A stretch of 64,000 bases of DNA, from assembly GCA_015069495.1 (NCBI GenBank), contig SVIN01000008.1, positions 1 to 64,000 of the forward strand, in the 5' to 3' direction. The notes below the pieces were generated by a model, which made no database searches, was not told the DNA's origin, and saw only the letters and a list, made by a program, of their open reading frames with translations. This document shows positions 5,916 through 16,600 of the stretch, piece by piece. Made by a program: the position numbers and the translations under genes. Origin of the DNA: Clostridiales bacterium. GTDB taxonomy: Bacteria > Bacillota > Clostridia > Christensenellales > Borkfalkiaceae. The stretch's first letter is position 1; the number at the start of each line of letters is the position of its first letter.

Positions 5916-8753
5916 ATGAAAATATTTAAAAAACTTGCCTTTTTATGCACGGCGCTGTTAATGACGGCAGGGCTTGGCACGGCAACGGCATGTCACGGAG
6001 ACGATACGGAAAGCACCGTTTCCTCATCCGCACAATCCAGTGAAAACCTTTCCACGGACAGCGAAGAAAGCTCCTCGGAAAGTTCGGATTCTACCAGCGA
6101 TTCCTCGGACAGCGGTGAGCAGGAAGAAACGAAAAATTTCACCTACCGCGTAAAAGTAGAAACGGAAAACCGCTTTGGGTTGAAGAACGTTACCATTCGT
6201 TTGATGGACGGTGAAACGGAAGTGGCAAGAAACACCACTTCAGCAAATGGTATCGCAGATTTCCAAAAGAGCGATAATCTTCCCCTCGGCAATTATACAA
6301 TAGCCATCGAAAATCTGCCCAAAGGTTACGCCTTGAAATATGCAGATTCGACCTATGAAACCATGCCCGAAGACGGGTTTGAAGTAAGAATCGTGGTCGT
6401 TCCTACGGGCGTTATCATGGAAACTGCGCCGATTGGTATCATGTACAACCTCGGTGACGTTATGTACGATTTCACCGTAAAGACCTCGGACGGCAATGAT
6501 TTCACGCTTTCCGAAGTTTTACAAGAAAAGGAAATGGTCATGATCAATTTCTGGGCGACTTGGTGCGGTCCTTGTAAGAGTGAGTTCCCTGCAATGAACA
6601 ACGCTTACATTGAATATCAAGACCAAGTTGCCATCATCGCCATCAGTACCACGGACACCATGAAGCAAGTTGTTGATTTCAAAGGCAGCAATGGTTTGGC
6701 GTTTGATATGACCAGCAATACCGAATCGGGCGCAAACGTAGCAGGTATGTTCAATACTTCGGGTATCCCCGTTTCCATCATGGTGGATAGATATGGCGTA
6801 ATCTCTTTCTACCACATGGGTTCCATGACTGCCACGCAGGATTTCACCTCTCGTTTCGATCGTTTCCTTGGCGATGATTACGTACCTACCGTCATCCAAG
6901 GCAGCGGCAGCAACGAAAATGAAGGCGGCGGCGAGGAGAACGTTGACCTTCGCGTGGAATGCGATATGCCGAATCCTAACCCTGACGATATCAAAACCGC
7001 ACTTGGCGGTGACAACCATTTCACTTACGGCTGGATTACGGATGATAAATATTCCTGGCCTTGGCTTGTTACCGAAGGCGGAAACTCGATCGAACCTGGT
7101 TTCTCGTATAGAGACGGCAATTACTCGACCATGACTGTAAAAGTCAACGCGAAAGGCGGTAACGCATTCTCGTTCGATTACGAACTGAACACGGAAGAAA
7201 ACAGCGATATCCTCTACGTCATGGTAGACGGAGACCCTGCCTATCAATTGTCGGGTACGGGCGTTCCCGCGGGCACGCCGAAACACGGTACTTGCACCTA
7301 TATCTTCCCGTCCTATTTGACCGAAGTCAGCGAACACACCATTCACCTAATCTATTTGAAAGACAATGATACTTCTATCTCGGGCGAATGTGTAAAAATC
7401 AGCAACTTCACCTTTATGGAAGACGGTACGCAGGAAGACGGTTTGATTTTCCGCCACGCGGCAAACGTAGTCAACACCGATAAAAATGCAACCAGTTACT
7501 ACAAATATTATGCAGACGTTGTATTCAACGAAACGGATGGATATTACCACGTAGGCACTGAAAACGGTCCTATCCTCTTTGCAAACTTGATGTTATCCTC
7601 TCGCTGGAGCGATACCAGCGTTTGGTTGCTTGCTTATTACGATTATATCGTAGCGGAAGGTTACAACTTCCATTACGACATCGAAGATCAGGCTTGGGCT
7701 GCAAACCAACCTATCCCTGGTAAAGGTTTGACCTATGGTTATACACCCGTTACCGAAGAATTGAAAGAATTGTTGGTATTTGCCACAATGAGCGAATCCG
7801 TCAAAGCCGAAGGCCTGAAATTCTGGACGGGCGCATGGCATGAAAACGAATGGTTGGAAGCTTGCGTATATTGGGAACACACCGGTGATACGCCTGCTTT
7901 GGAAGACCCGATGAAAACCATCACTTTCCACGCGGCGGAAGAAGTATTTGAAGGGCAAAACACTGCAAAAGTCCTCTTCTCGATGACTCCTCGCGGATTC
8001 AAGTATAAGTTCACCCCCACGAGAGATGGTGTTTACCACATCTATTCTTCAACGAAAGACGTGGATACCGAATGTTTCTTGGTGGCACCTGACGGCAAGA
8101 CCTTCCTCGGCAACTACACCGACGTCATCGGTAAAACGTACGCGGACGGTACTTACGATTACAACTTCTACTTCCACCACTATTTAGAAGCAGGTCAGAC
8201 CTATTACTTGTTGATGACCACCTACCTAGATCAAGCATGCGAATATCCTTTCTTCATCGAATACGTAGGGGAAACGTATACCTATCTTGACACCATGGCA
8301 ACGGGTCCTTACAGCTTCAACGAAGTTTCCTTCGAGTTGTATATCCCCGACGCAAAACAATACGTATACAATGAAGCAGACGGATATTACCATGTTTTGA
8401 ATAACGACGGTACGATGGGCAGTGTTATTTACGTAGACATGACCAGAGCAACGTCCTTCTTCCCCAACAATTCGTTGTTTGACACCGCTGTTGCAGACAA
8501 TAAAAAAGACGTCACGAAACGCAACTTCTACATCAACGGTGTGGATTACACCCCTATTATTTTGCAATACGGCGTTGCTTCTAAGAGCAGACCCGATGAA
8601 AATCCTATGTTGGACGGTTTCATCGAACTCAATCAAGAACTCTTCAATGCATTGGTTGCAATCACCCGCTCCGAACGTTTTGAAGGTATCTCCGATTCCT
8701 GGCAGATGCTTTGCTATTACGAAAAAGTGTTGGGTGCACCCGCAAATTCTTAA
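5916..8753 (+). CDS. Large surface lipoprotein with an internal TlpA/thioredoxin-like domain
   Basis: 945 residues. Lipobox T-A-T-A-C (Cys26), a Ser/Glu-rich linker (about 30-70), then a prealbumin-like domain (about 72-160). A TlpA/ResA-type thioredoxin domain follows (about 175-315) with F-W-A-T-W-C-G-P-C (Cys217, Cys220) and the cis-Pro segment G-I-P-V-S. After a Gly/Glu linker come about 600 residues with several carbohydrate-binding-like beta domains that I cannot name. The thioredoxin part would act outside the membrane on disulphides, which is established for TlpA-family domains. Fusing it inside an adhesin-like protein is unusual. A membrane electron-transfer operon on the opposite strand (10997-13370) is a plausible partner. 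Confidence 0.88.
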   Translation: MKIFKKLAFLCTALLMTAGLGTATACHGDDTESTVSSSAQSSENLSTDSEESSSESSDSTSDSSDSGEQEETKNFTYRVKVETENRFGLKNVTIRLMDGETEVARNTTSANGIADFQKSDNLPLGNYTIAIENLPKGYALKYADSTYETMPEDGFEVRIVVVPTGVIMETAPIGIMYNLGDVMYDFTVKTSDGNDFTLSEVLQEKEMVMINFWATWCGPCKSEFPAMNNAYIEYQDQVAIIAISTTDTMKQVVDFKGSNGLAFDMTSNTESGANVAGMFNTSGIPVSIMVDRYGVISFYHMGSMTATQDFTSRFDRFLGDDYVPTVIQGSGSNENEGGGEENVDLRVECDMPNPNPDDIKTALGGDNHFTYGWITDDKYSWPWLVTEGGNSIEPGFSYRDGNYSTMTVKVNAKGGNAFSFDYELNTEENSDILYVMVDGDPAYQLSGTGVPAGTPKHGTCTYIFPSYLTEVSEHTIHLIYLKDNDTSISGECVKISNFTFMEDGTQEDGLIFRHAANVVNTDKNATSYYKYYADVVFNETDGYYHVGTENGPILFANLMLSSRWSDTSVWLLAYYDYIVAEGYNFHYDIEDQAWAANQPIPGKGLTYGYTPVTEELKELLVFATMSESVKAEGLKFWTGAWHENEWLEACVYWEHTGDTPALEDPMKTITFHAAEEVFEGQNTAKVLFSMTPRGFKYKFTPTRDGVYHIYSSTKDVDTECFLVAPDGKTFLGNYTDVIGKTYADGTYDYNFYFHHYLEAGQTYYLLMTTYLDQACEYPFFIEYVGETYTYLDTMATGPYSFNEVSFELYIPDAKQYVYNEADGYYHVLNNDGTMGSVIYVDMTRATSFFPNNSLFDTAVADNKKDVTKRNFYINGVDYTPIILQYGVASKSRPDENPMLDGFIELNQELFNALVAITRSERFEGISDSWQMLCYYEKVLGAPANS

Positions 8754-8765
8754 TCAACAACAATC

Positions 8766-8789
8766 ACTCGCCCCATGTTTGGGGCGAGT
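8766..8789. other. Intercistronic hairpin
   Basis: ACTCGCCCC A-TGTT-T GGGGCGAGT, a 10-bp perfect stem between two lipoprotein genes. No T-run follows on either strand, so it is more likely an mRNA-stability or partial-termination element than a strong terminator. Confidence 0.6.
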
Positions 8790-8808
8790 GCAATAAAAGG
8801 AGAAATTT

Positions 8809-10938
8809 ATGACAACATTGAAAAAAGCAGCCCTCCTTTGCCTTTCTTTGATGACAACCTTGGCTATCACAGCAGGTTGTAATACAGGCAATACCAGCAG
8901 TTCAAATACTTCCACTACTTCCACCGAATCTTCTTCTGTGAACGAAAACAGTAACACTTCTTCTATCGAAGACAGCTCCTCGGACATCCTCTCTGGTCCC
9001 GATACCCCTGCCCCCGATGAAAATTCTTCCAGCAGTGACAGTTCTTCCGATGAAAATTCTTCCAGCAGTGAAACTCCGCCCGTAGATGAAGACCCTTACA
9101 AGGACGTCGTTATCCCCCCCATCGAAAACACCTTAACCGATGATTGTACGGTTGGCGAATGGCAATTGATTAAACCCGCAAAATGCGAAGATATCGGTGC
9201 AATGGTACGTTACTGCGCAGACGACGATACCCATAAGGAAGTGGTAGAAATCCCCGCGAAAGGACACAATTATGCAAACAACGGTTTGTGTGCTTGCGGT
9301 AAAACGCCCACTTTACCCGATTTACCCGACAGCGGTTACGTCAATATCACCAAAGCCGAATCGGGCATTGCCTTGTCGCAATCTTCAGCTATTGGCAACG
9401 AAATGTTCAATCGTTACGTATTAACCACAGATGCTTTGTATACGGCGGAAACGGTTACCTGGACGTATGAAGACCCTGAAACGTTCACAATGATTACCGA
9501 ATATGCTTGTTGGATTCAGTTCTCTATCCCCGAACCTGGTCAATATGCATTGATTTCCAACAGCAACCCCAGCAATTTAACCATTGCAAGATATGATGCC
9601 AGCGCGCATTACGTAAACCCGAAAGCGTGGGAAGGCCGTATCATGGAAGACGGCAACTTCATTTCCACGGTGAGCGTTAGCCAAAAATATTTCAACGAAC
9701 AATGGTTGACCGCTTGTTGTATCAGAGGTACCGCGCCTGGTCAAACGGTCGATTTTACCATCGTACGTATTGACGAACCCGCTTGGGAAGCTACCCCCAT
9801 TTATGAACAAATTACCGCAAAGGATATCGACGGTGTCGTTGCACCCGAAGGCGTAGTTGGCACGAAACCTTCCGAAGTGCCTTATGAAACGGACGGCATT
9901 TATTTTGACGCAACCAAAGGCTACTACTGTATGCCCGACGGCAGCCCGATTTTCGTGGCTATCACGAAAAAAGCAGCACGTCAATTCGGCGGCGGTAACA
10001 CCGCGTTCAGCGATTTGTTAAATGCAGGATCGGAACGCAATTTCATCATTCATACCTCTACCCTTCCCAACGGAAATCCCTTGGTAAAGGTTTACACCAC
10101 CATGATCTTGGCGAACCCTTACGGCGAAGGTTACAACGAAAACAGCTACGAAGCGCAGGTCAACAGCGACGGTTTGTATCCCGTTACGAAAGAATTGTAC
10201 GAATTCTTGAAACTCCACGCAAACCACGCACGTCCTGCAACCGCTCCTTCGGCAGAATATGCTGACAACGCTTGGCTCGCAGCTTGCTACTACTACAAGG
10301 CAATGGAATTGGGTTCGCAGGAATATCCCCTCGAAATCACCGAAGCGGGTACTTATACCCTTCAACAATACGATGCGTTCTCTGATTTCTATTTCACTGT
10401 AAACCTCAACGCGGGCGCATTATCTACCTACAAAATTAGTATCAATACCCATAACGTACGCTTGTATGTAGGCACTGTTTATTACACGAACAATGCTACG
10501 ACGTTGAATATCCAAAACCTTTGTTTTGAATCCAGCGCAGTAAACAGCATTCTTTTCTACGTATACGATACGACTTTTGCGCAAAACCAAATAGAAGTTG
10601 TGATTGAAGAAGTTGTCGGTTCCTACACGAACCCCATCGCAATCGAAGCGAACGGCGAAACCGTTTCCATGCAACCCATTAAAATCACAACCGCGGATGC
10701 TGCGACGAAATACGAAGTATATTACCTTTACACGATTACCCAATCGGGTAAGTTGACCTTGACCTCTGATTCGACCGCAACCATTATGTTGGGCGGTGCG
10801 GAATTGTCAGAAGGTACGGCAACCATCGACGTTGTATACGATGCGGAAACGCCTGAAAACAACGTGATTATGATTTGCGTAACTTCTACCAATACAGAAG
10901 CTGTCAACGCAACCTTAACCTTTACACCAGCAGTGTAA
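8809..10938 (+). CDS. Surface lipoprotein of unknown function
   Basis: 709 residues. Lipobox I-T-A-G-C (Cys24) is followed by a long Ser/Thr/Asp/Pro tether to about residue 100, containing a repeated D-E-N-S-S-S-S segment. A short cysteine-bearing module (about 110-165) has the pattern C..C..H-N-Y..G-L-C-A-C-G-K, common in clostridial surface proteins and possibly metal-binding. The rest is predicted beta-rich with two similar stretches (about 175-330 and 360-500). The AGGAG site precedes the ATG. It follows the 5916 gene by 55 bp and may be co-transcribed. No enzyme motif seen. Confidence 0.82.
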   Translation: MTTLKKAALLCLSLMTTLAITAGCNTGNTSSSNTSTTSTESSSVNENSNTSSIEDSSSDILSGPDTPAPDENSSSSDSSSDENSSSSETPPVDEDPYKDVVIPPIENTLTDDCTVGEWQLIKPAKCEDIGAMVRYCADDDTHKEVVEIPAKGHNYANNGLCACGKTPTLPDLPDSGYVNITKAESGIALSQSSAIGNEMFNRYVLTTDALYTAETVTWTYEDPETFTMITEYACWIQFSIPEPGQYALISNSNPSNLTIARYDASAHYVNPKAWEGRIMEDGNFISTVSVSQKYFNEQWLTACCIRGTAPGQTVDFTIVRIDEPAWEATPIYEQITAKDIDGVVAPEGVVGTKPSEVPYETDGIYFDATKGYYCMPDGSPIFVAITKKAARQFGGGNTAFSDLLNAGSERNFIIHTSTLPNGNPLVKVYTTMILANPYGEGYNENSYEAQVNSDGLYPVTKELYEFLKLHANHARPATAPSAEYADNAWLAACYYYKAMELGSQEYPLEITEAGTYTLQQYDAFSDFYFTVNLNAGALSTYKISINTHNVRLYVGTVYYTNNATTLNIQNLCFESSAVNSILFYVYDTTFAQNQIEVVIEEVVGSYTNPIAIEANGETVSMQPIKITTADAATKYEVYYLYTITQSGKLTLTSDSTATIMLGGAELSEGTATIDVVYDAETPENNVIMICVTSTNTEAVNATLTFTPAV

Positions 10939-10950
10939 AACGACAAACGA

Positions 10951-10985
10951 AAAGAGCTTGATGTTCCACCATCAAGCTCTTTTAT
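10951..10985. terminator. Bidirectional terminator
   Basis: AAAGAGCTTGATG / CATCAAGCTCTTT, a 13-bp stem with a 6-base loop, between the converging lipoprotein and TlpA genes. T/A tracts flank both sides. Confidence 0.88.
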
Positions 10986-10996
10986 TCTGCCGAAAT

Positions 10997-11572
10997 TTAG
11001 GTTTCTAACAAGGGCAAAACAATGCCTTGCAAATCCTCATAAGTGAGGGCAACTTCCGCACTGTAACAAATCGTTCCGTTTTCATCCACCACCACGGTCA
11101 TCGGCCACATACTCTGCCCGCCCATCGTTTCATATACGTTTTGATCCTTGCTTTCATCGTAGAATCCAAAGATCAGCGAAAAATCCGACCAACCGTTTTT
11201 CTGCGCGTCCTGTTTTTCGTTATTCATCCAAGAAATCACGATATCTTCCGCACCGCTTGCCCCGCAAACAGCAATCACTTCCACGTCGGGATACGCCTTA
11301 GCGAACTTGTCAAAGTCGGGCAATTCGTGCTTACATGCCGCACACCAAGTCGCCCAAAAGTTAATCACGCGCACCTTACCCGTATTGCCGTACAAGTTAT
11401 ATTCCACGTCCGTCATTGCAAAGGTTTCACCGTCCGCCGCCATCGTTGCCACGGTGAAATCAGGGCTCTTATCCCCTACTTCCACACCAGGCGTTTGTTT
11501 ATCGATAAAGTTATAATACACCAACGCCCCCGCCAAGACCAAAGCAAGCGCACCAACAAGTTTCTTATTCAT
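10997..11572 (-). CDS. Membrane-anchored TlpA-family thiol-disulphide protein
   Basis: 191 residues. An N-terminal hydrophobic anchor (about 5-22, no lipobox) leaves the rest extracytoplasmic. The TlpA/ResA thioredoxin domain has F-W-A-T-W-C-A-A-C (Cys77, Cys80) and a cis-Pro region M-W-P-M-T. The family reduces or oxidises substrate disulphides outside the membrane. It overlaps the upstream ferredoxin gene by 8 bp and is the last gene of a three-gene operon. The operon context, an Fe-S membrane protein plus a CXXC mini-protein tail, suggests that it is kept reduced by electrons passed through the membrane. Confidence 0.93.
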   Translation of the reverse strand: MNKKLVGALALVLAGALVYYNFIDKQTPGVEVGDKSPDFTVATMAADGETFAMTDVEYNLYGNTGKVRVINFWATWCAACKHELPDFDKFAKAYPDVEVIAVCGASGAEDIVISWMNNEKQDAQKNGWSDFSLIFGFYDESKDQNVYETMGGQSMWPMTVVVDENGTICYSAEVALTYEDLQGIVLPLLET

Positions 11573-12530
11573 TTTTCCCCTCCGTTTCCGCAGGCGTTTC
11601 CTTACCTTTTAACATAGAAGCCAAAGGCTTGATTTCCGTGCTAACAGGCGCATCCACGTCGTTTGCACGTACAAAAATCTTTTCCGCTTTCCACGAAATG
11701 GCTTTTGCGGGACACACTTTGATACAGTCCCCGCAATGAATACATTCATGGTCGCCCACGTGCTTGATATCCATTTTACAAGCGGTAATACAAAGCCCGC
11801 AATCGGTACACTTGTTTTTATCCAACTTCACGCCCAACACCGCGATACGGCAGAAGAACCCATACAGCGCGCCCAAAGGACAAAGGAAACGGCAGAAGAA
11901 GCGGAAGAAGAAGATACTGCCCACGATGATGAGTACCATCACCGTAAACTTCCACGTGAACAACGGACCAAGCTGTGCAAGCGTTGCATAGCGTTCTTCC
12001 TGCAATAACAAACCCAAACCGCCTTCAAACGTACCGGCAGGGCAGATATATTCGCAGAACCCAGGGATGAATGCAATCATAGGTACAATCAACACCAAGA
12101 CCGCAAGTAAGACGTATTTCAAATACGAGAATACGTTCGTTACTTTATTTTTCTTCACTTTAGGCGTTTTTATCTTGTAAAGTAATTCCTGCCCAAGCCC
12201 AATCGGACAAAGCCAACCGCAAATCGTTCTGCCCAGCAACAGGCCAAACAGAATAATCGTACCGAATATGTAAGCAGGCAAGCGGGTATCCGATTCCATC
12301 AACGCATTTTGCAACGAACCCAACGGACACGCCCCGATTGCGCCAGGACAAGAATAACAATTCAAGCCAGGTACGCAGAGATTTTTGGTCGCGCCTTTAT
12401 AAATTTGACCGTTGAAAAATCCTTTGATATTGGCGTTGGTCAGCAACGCAGCGTACAACTGCACAATTTTACGCTTCGAGGGTTTTATCCGCACGAAGAA
12501 ATTTTTAATTTTTGTCCATACTTTCTTCAT
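11565..12530 (-). CDS. NapH/YccM-like membrane 4Fe-4S protein
   Basis: 321 residues. An N-terminal Cys cluster (52, 58, 61, 68) is followed by about five or six membrane helices carrying C-x3-C-P motifs at 104/108, 159/163 and 213/217, typical of the NapH/CcoG-related family. A C-terminal two-cluster ferredoxin domain has Cys 241, 244, 247, 251 and 263, 266, 269, 273. It probably moves electrons across the membrane to the extracytoplasmic thioredoxin-like protein encoded next. It starts 3 bp after the upstream gene ends. The substrate is inferred from context. Confidence 0.92.
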   Translation of the reverse strand: MKKVWTKIKNFFVRIKPSKRKIVQLYAALLTNANIKGFFNGQIYKGATKNLCVPGLNCYSCPGAIGACPLGSLQNALMESDTRLPAYIFGTIILFGLLLGRTICGWLCPIGLGQELLYKIKTPKVKKNKVTNVFSYLKYVLLAVLVLIVPMIAFIPGFCEYICPAGTFEGGLGLLLQEERYATLAQLGPLFTWKFTVMVLIIVGSIFFFRFFCRFLCPLGALYGFFCRIAVLGVKLDKNKCTDCGLCITACKMDIKHVGDHECIHCGDCIKVCPAKAISWKAEKIFVRANDVDAPVSTEIKPLASMLKGKETPAETEGKNE

Positions 12531-12533
12531 AGC

Positions 12534-13370
12534 TTAACCCAACCCTATACATTGTGTACAAATATTGATTGCTTTTTCCAATATCGACGCCATACCGCCG
12601 TTGAAAATACCAACGACAACCAATACCGCACCGCAGACCGCCAGGACGATACGCGTAATATTTTTCGCGCGATCACTGCCCAAAAATGCAAGCCGTCCTT
12701 TAAGTTTCTCCAAACGCCCCGTTTTCACTTCCTTTACAACGGGTTTTTCACCTCGCTTCGCACTGTCCGCCACCATCTGTTTCACCATAGACAGTTCCTT
12801 GTTTAAACTGTACGAATGATAAACAAGTGCACAAACACACGTGCAAAGGGACGCAAATACCCAAGTGCTCACCTTAATCAACTTTTCCGCAATCACGTGT
12901 TCTTGGAAAAACTTGCTTGTCAATTCACCGACGTATTCCTTATTCATCAGGTACTTCCACGCAATCACCGCAGACACCGCACACATGGCAAAGCTGACCG
13001 CCCAAGTCACCGTACGCATCCCGTTTTCGCGCTTCACCTCAACCATGCCCTCGGCATTTTCAGGCAAACGCCCTTTTAAGCGAGTCAACGTTTTCGTTAC
13101 GGAAACAAACGCCTTGGGTTTTTCTTCCCCGTCGGGAAACGCCCATGCAAGCAAACCGCTGATGGCAACCATCGCAATCCATACCCAAAACGGCACTGCA
13201 ACCTTAGCAAAATGCCGTGATACACTTTCTACCGAATACGGCTTTATATCCGTTGCACGGAACAATGCCCAAATTTGCAGGATAAACATTAACCCCACGG
13301 CGATTGTCCAAATGGTCAAATATACCCCAAGAGCAACGCGGACAGATTGTGTCTTTTTCTCTGTTTTCAT
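12534..13370 (-). CDS. Membrane protein with fused CD1871A-type C-terminal CXXC tail
   Basis: 278 residues from ATG 13370, chosen because AGAGGA lies 7 bases upstream; an upstream extension to 13568 would cross the consensus promoter. Hydrophobic segments occur at about 10-33, 52-70, 115-137 and 155-175, then a basic cytoplasmic stretch. A final segment (about 236-278) ends in N-G-G-M-A and I-C-T-Q-C-I-G-L-G. From family knowledge, that ending matches the small stand-alone CD1871A-family CXXC proteins usually encoded beside 4Fe-4S/TlpA pairs. Here it appears fused to a larger membrane domain. Role in redox relay is inferred. Confidence 0.85.
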   Translation of the reverse strand: MKTEKKTQSVRVALGVYLTIWTIAVGLMFILQIWALFRATDIKPYSVESVSRHFAKVAVPFWVWIAMVAISGLLAWAFPDGEEKPKAFVSVTKTLTRLKGRLPENAEGMVEVKRENGMRTVTWAVSFAMCAVSAVIAWKYLMNKEYVGELTSKFFQEHVIAEKLIKVSTWVFASLCTCVCALVYHSYSLNKELSMVKQMVADSAKRGEKPVVKEVKTGRLEKLKGRLAFLGSDRAKNITRIVLAVCGAVLVVVGIFNGGMASILEKAINICTQCIGLG

Positions 13371-13442
13371 GTCTTTTCCTCTTATTTTTATACATGCGCA
13401 CACGCGCATACGCGACTTAGGCATACTCACCGAGTCTATCAC

Positions 13443-13471
13443 ATTATACCGCATATCTTGTATTTTGTCAA
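13443..13471 (-). promoter_or_regulatory. Promoter of the redox operon
   Basis: Minus strand TTGACA (13471-13466), 17 bp, TATAAT (13448-13443), a perfect consensus about 70 bases before ATG 13370. Confidence 0.88.
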
Positions 13472-13552
13472 GTGATAGCCTGATTTTTTCAAAACGGAAA
13501 ATATTACTTTTGTGAAAAAAGGATAAAAATTGCAAAAACAACCTATTTTTTC

Positions 13553-13581
13553 TTGTTATTTCCCGCAATTTATTATATAAT
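13553..13581 (+). promoter_or_regulatory. Promoter of the 1485-residue lipoprotein gene
   Basis: TTGTTA (13553-13558), 17 bp, TATAAT (13576-13581). It is divergent from the redox-operon promoter, whose -35 lies about 82 bp away. The 100-base leader includes a short GGGG-TTACG-CCCC-TTTT hairpin (13603-13622). Confidence 0.72.
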
Positions 13582-13683
13582 AAATTGGGTGTTTATTAAA
13601 TGGGGGTTACGCCCCTTTTCTTCACCCATGATTGTTAAATCAATAAATCATATCTCCGCCCACAAGGCGGTCACGGAGTATTT

Positions 13684-16600
13684 ATGAAAAAATCATTACA
13701 ACTATTACTACTCTCCCTCGCCAGCTTATGTCTCGTTGGGGCAGTCGCATGCAAGGACAATGATTCGAGTTCTGATTCGGTAGAATCCACCCCCTCATAC
13801 TCCTCGCCTGACGATTCGGAAAGCGCAGACAGCTCGTCTAATACTTCTTCCGAAGACGAAAAAAAGGAACGCACTCTTAAGGTGAATTTCACCGAAGGCG
13901 ACGGTTATTCCTTTGAAACGGATTTCAACGACGGCTATCTCGCCTATGAAGGCGAAGCCATCACTTTCCGCGTAAAAAAGAGCGTTTTCTACGACGGCTC
14001 CCCCGTGGTAAAACTCAACGGAGAAGCGCAATCGCACGAAGACGGCTTGTATACGGTAACGATTACGGAAGATTCGGAAATCACGGTCGAAGGTATTTAC
14101 AAGGCGGTTTCCGCCCTCTCCACAGGTACGGCAGGCACGGGTGCGTTTGACGATGCTTTCGTCGTATCGAAACCTATTGACTTGGTGTATATCGCAGAAC
14201 AAGTGAATAAAGGCGTTTACGAATACGTAACGGGCGCATACATACTTGCGAACGATATCGATTGCGGCGGGGAAGAATTGGAAATCATTGGAGATATGTC
14301 CACCGAAAATTCCTTCTTCAGCGGTTGCTTTACTTGCTATACCGACCCTGAAACCAATACGATGGTACCCGCAACTATTTCCAACTTTGTCATCAACTCG
14401 GAAAACGCAAACTACGTTGGGTTGTTCGGCACGGTTTATAACGACCTCAGCGTGACCAGCAGCGGTTTGTTCTATGGTATTAACCTTGCCAACTTCACCA
14501 TCAACGCAAGCTTGTCTGAAGATATGATGTCGGCAAATCGTTCCATTTCCGTAGGCGGTTTGATTGGTTACGGTGTGGGTGCAAACGTATACGTATGCAG
14601 TGCGACCGATGCTGAAATCAACGTTTACGGCGACAACAATTACTTCGCGTTCGCAGGCGGTTTGGTTGGTTATCAACAAGCCTTCTATGCCACCGACTAC
14701 GATATGTACTTCTCGTCCGAAATCGTTTATTCGCATACCGACGTAAATATCCGCGTTTTGAGAGGTATGTGCTTGTACGCGGGCGGTATTTCGGGATATT
14801 TGGCAACCAACGTACCTTCGGGCGCGACAGCATTTATCCATAACTCCTACGCAAACGGCAACGTCAGCGGTGCACTCCGTGCGGGCGGTATCGCAGGCGG
14901 GTTGGGGCAATATACCTCGGTCGGAAATTGCTATGCAACGGGTACGATTTTCGCAAGAGCAAACCAATCCTTAGACGACGTATTATTGACCGACGACCAA
15001 TATTGCTACGCGAATGCGGGCGGTATTGCAGGTTATGCGGAAAACGACACGATTGTCAGCGATTGCTTCTTTGCAGGCTCAACCTCGGCAAACGCCGCAT
15101 CAGCAGGTTGTTCGTTTACACACGACATTATCGGAGGCGGATATGAAAAGGCATACACGTCTTCGGCATCCGAAAAATATACCCTTCACAACTGCTTGAC
15201 CAAAGACCAGTTGTTGGACAGCAAAACGGAAAATACCACGCTAATCCAAAACACCTTGGCGTGGAACAATGCGGATTGGGATTTTGCAAACCAAGACAGC
15301 GATTACCCCACCATCAATTACAACATGGTAGAAGGTAACGTCATCAACACCATCACCTTTGAATACGTGTCAAACGGCACAACAGACCCTATCAAGGTGA
15401 AAAATCAAACCTCTGAATCCATCGATTATTTCAACAGCGGTTATCAATCGAATAATATTTACGCCCCGATGGGAAATTACTTTATCACAGAATCCTTCGA
15501 CCGCATGTTGAAAGCGGATAACGGGTTCCTGTCCTATGGGTACTTCTTCGACAAGGAATGCACGCAAAAAGTGCCTTATGCCTTCGTACCTCAAAAGAAC
15601 ATGACGCTGTATATCGGGTTTGCGGACCCTACCGCGATTTTGGGTGAATATCAATTGACCAATGGCAACAGCCTCCATGATTGGAATATTACCTTTGACG
15701 AAGACGGTTATGCAACCTATACGGACGGCAAAACCACGCAGACCTCGTATTATTTCTTCGACGGCACGAATATCTTGATCGAAGGCGCGCGCCTGGCGAG
15801 ATATTACGACGGTGAAATCATTGTCGATGAAAACGATACTTCGTCCGTACAAGACGCTAACTTTGACTTGGCTCGCTACAACTACTATGACTTCGTTGGC
15901 GTTTGGAGCGAAAACGGCTTGGTATTGTACGATGGTACTTACTTCACCGCTGACAATCCTTTGAATGCGTATAGAGATTTATTCCGCGGGGAATATTACA
16001 CCGCTGACGGCACCGTATATAAATTCTTCGGAGCAACGGCAACAGCGGAACACGGTGCAACCTATACCGAATACACGTATGTAAAAAATGGCGAAACCTT
16101 ACAATTGACGGATACGGCTGGCAACAGCACAACCTTGAACATCAACGATTTGACGGAATTAGACAACTTCAAGGGTTCGTGGACGAAATCGGCAACCATC
16201 AACAAGACCTACACCTTCGACGGTATGGGCAAATGGACCTACGAATACGTTTCCTACGAACGCGTAACCAACGGTTATGCTTACACCTACGAAAAACGCT
16301 TGATTGACCAAGCAAGCGGTACCTACACCAACAACGCAGGTACGCTTACCTTGAGCAATGGCGCAACGGTTTCCTTCAATGCAGACGGCGAGTTGGTAAT
16401 AGAAGAAAACGCAAAGCAACAAATCTACTATCAATCGAACAGCTACGTCGGGGTTTGGCAGTCGTCGGGCTTGACCGTCACCTTGGACGGTATCGGTAAA
16501 AGCGGTTACGGCAACGCAACGCTTAGCTACAACGGCACCGTATACAACCTTGTATACGAAGCAAGTGAAACGGAAGATTACGTTTGCTTGTACTGGGCGC

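Noticed and set aside
13371-13568. Upstream extension of the CXXC-tail membrane protein
   Set aside because: The extension crosses a perfect TTGACA/TATAAT promoter, and ATG 13370 has a good ribosome site.
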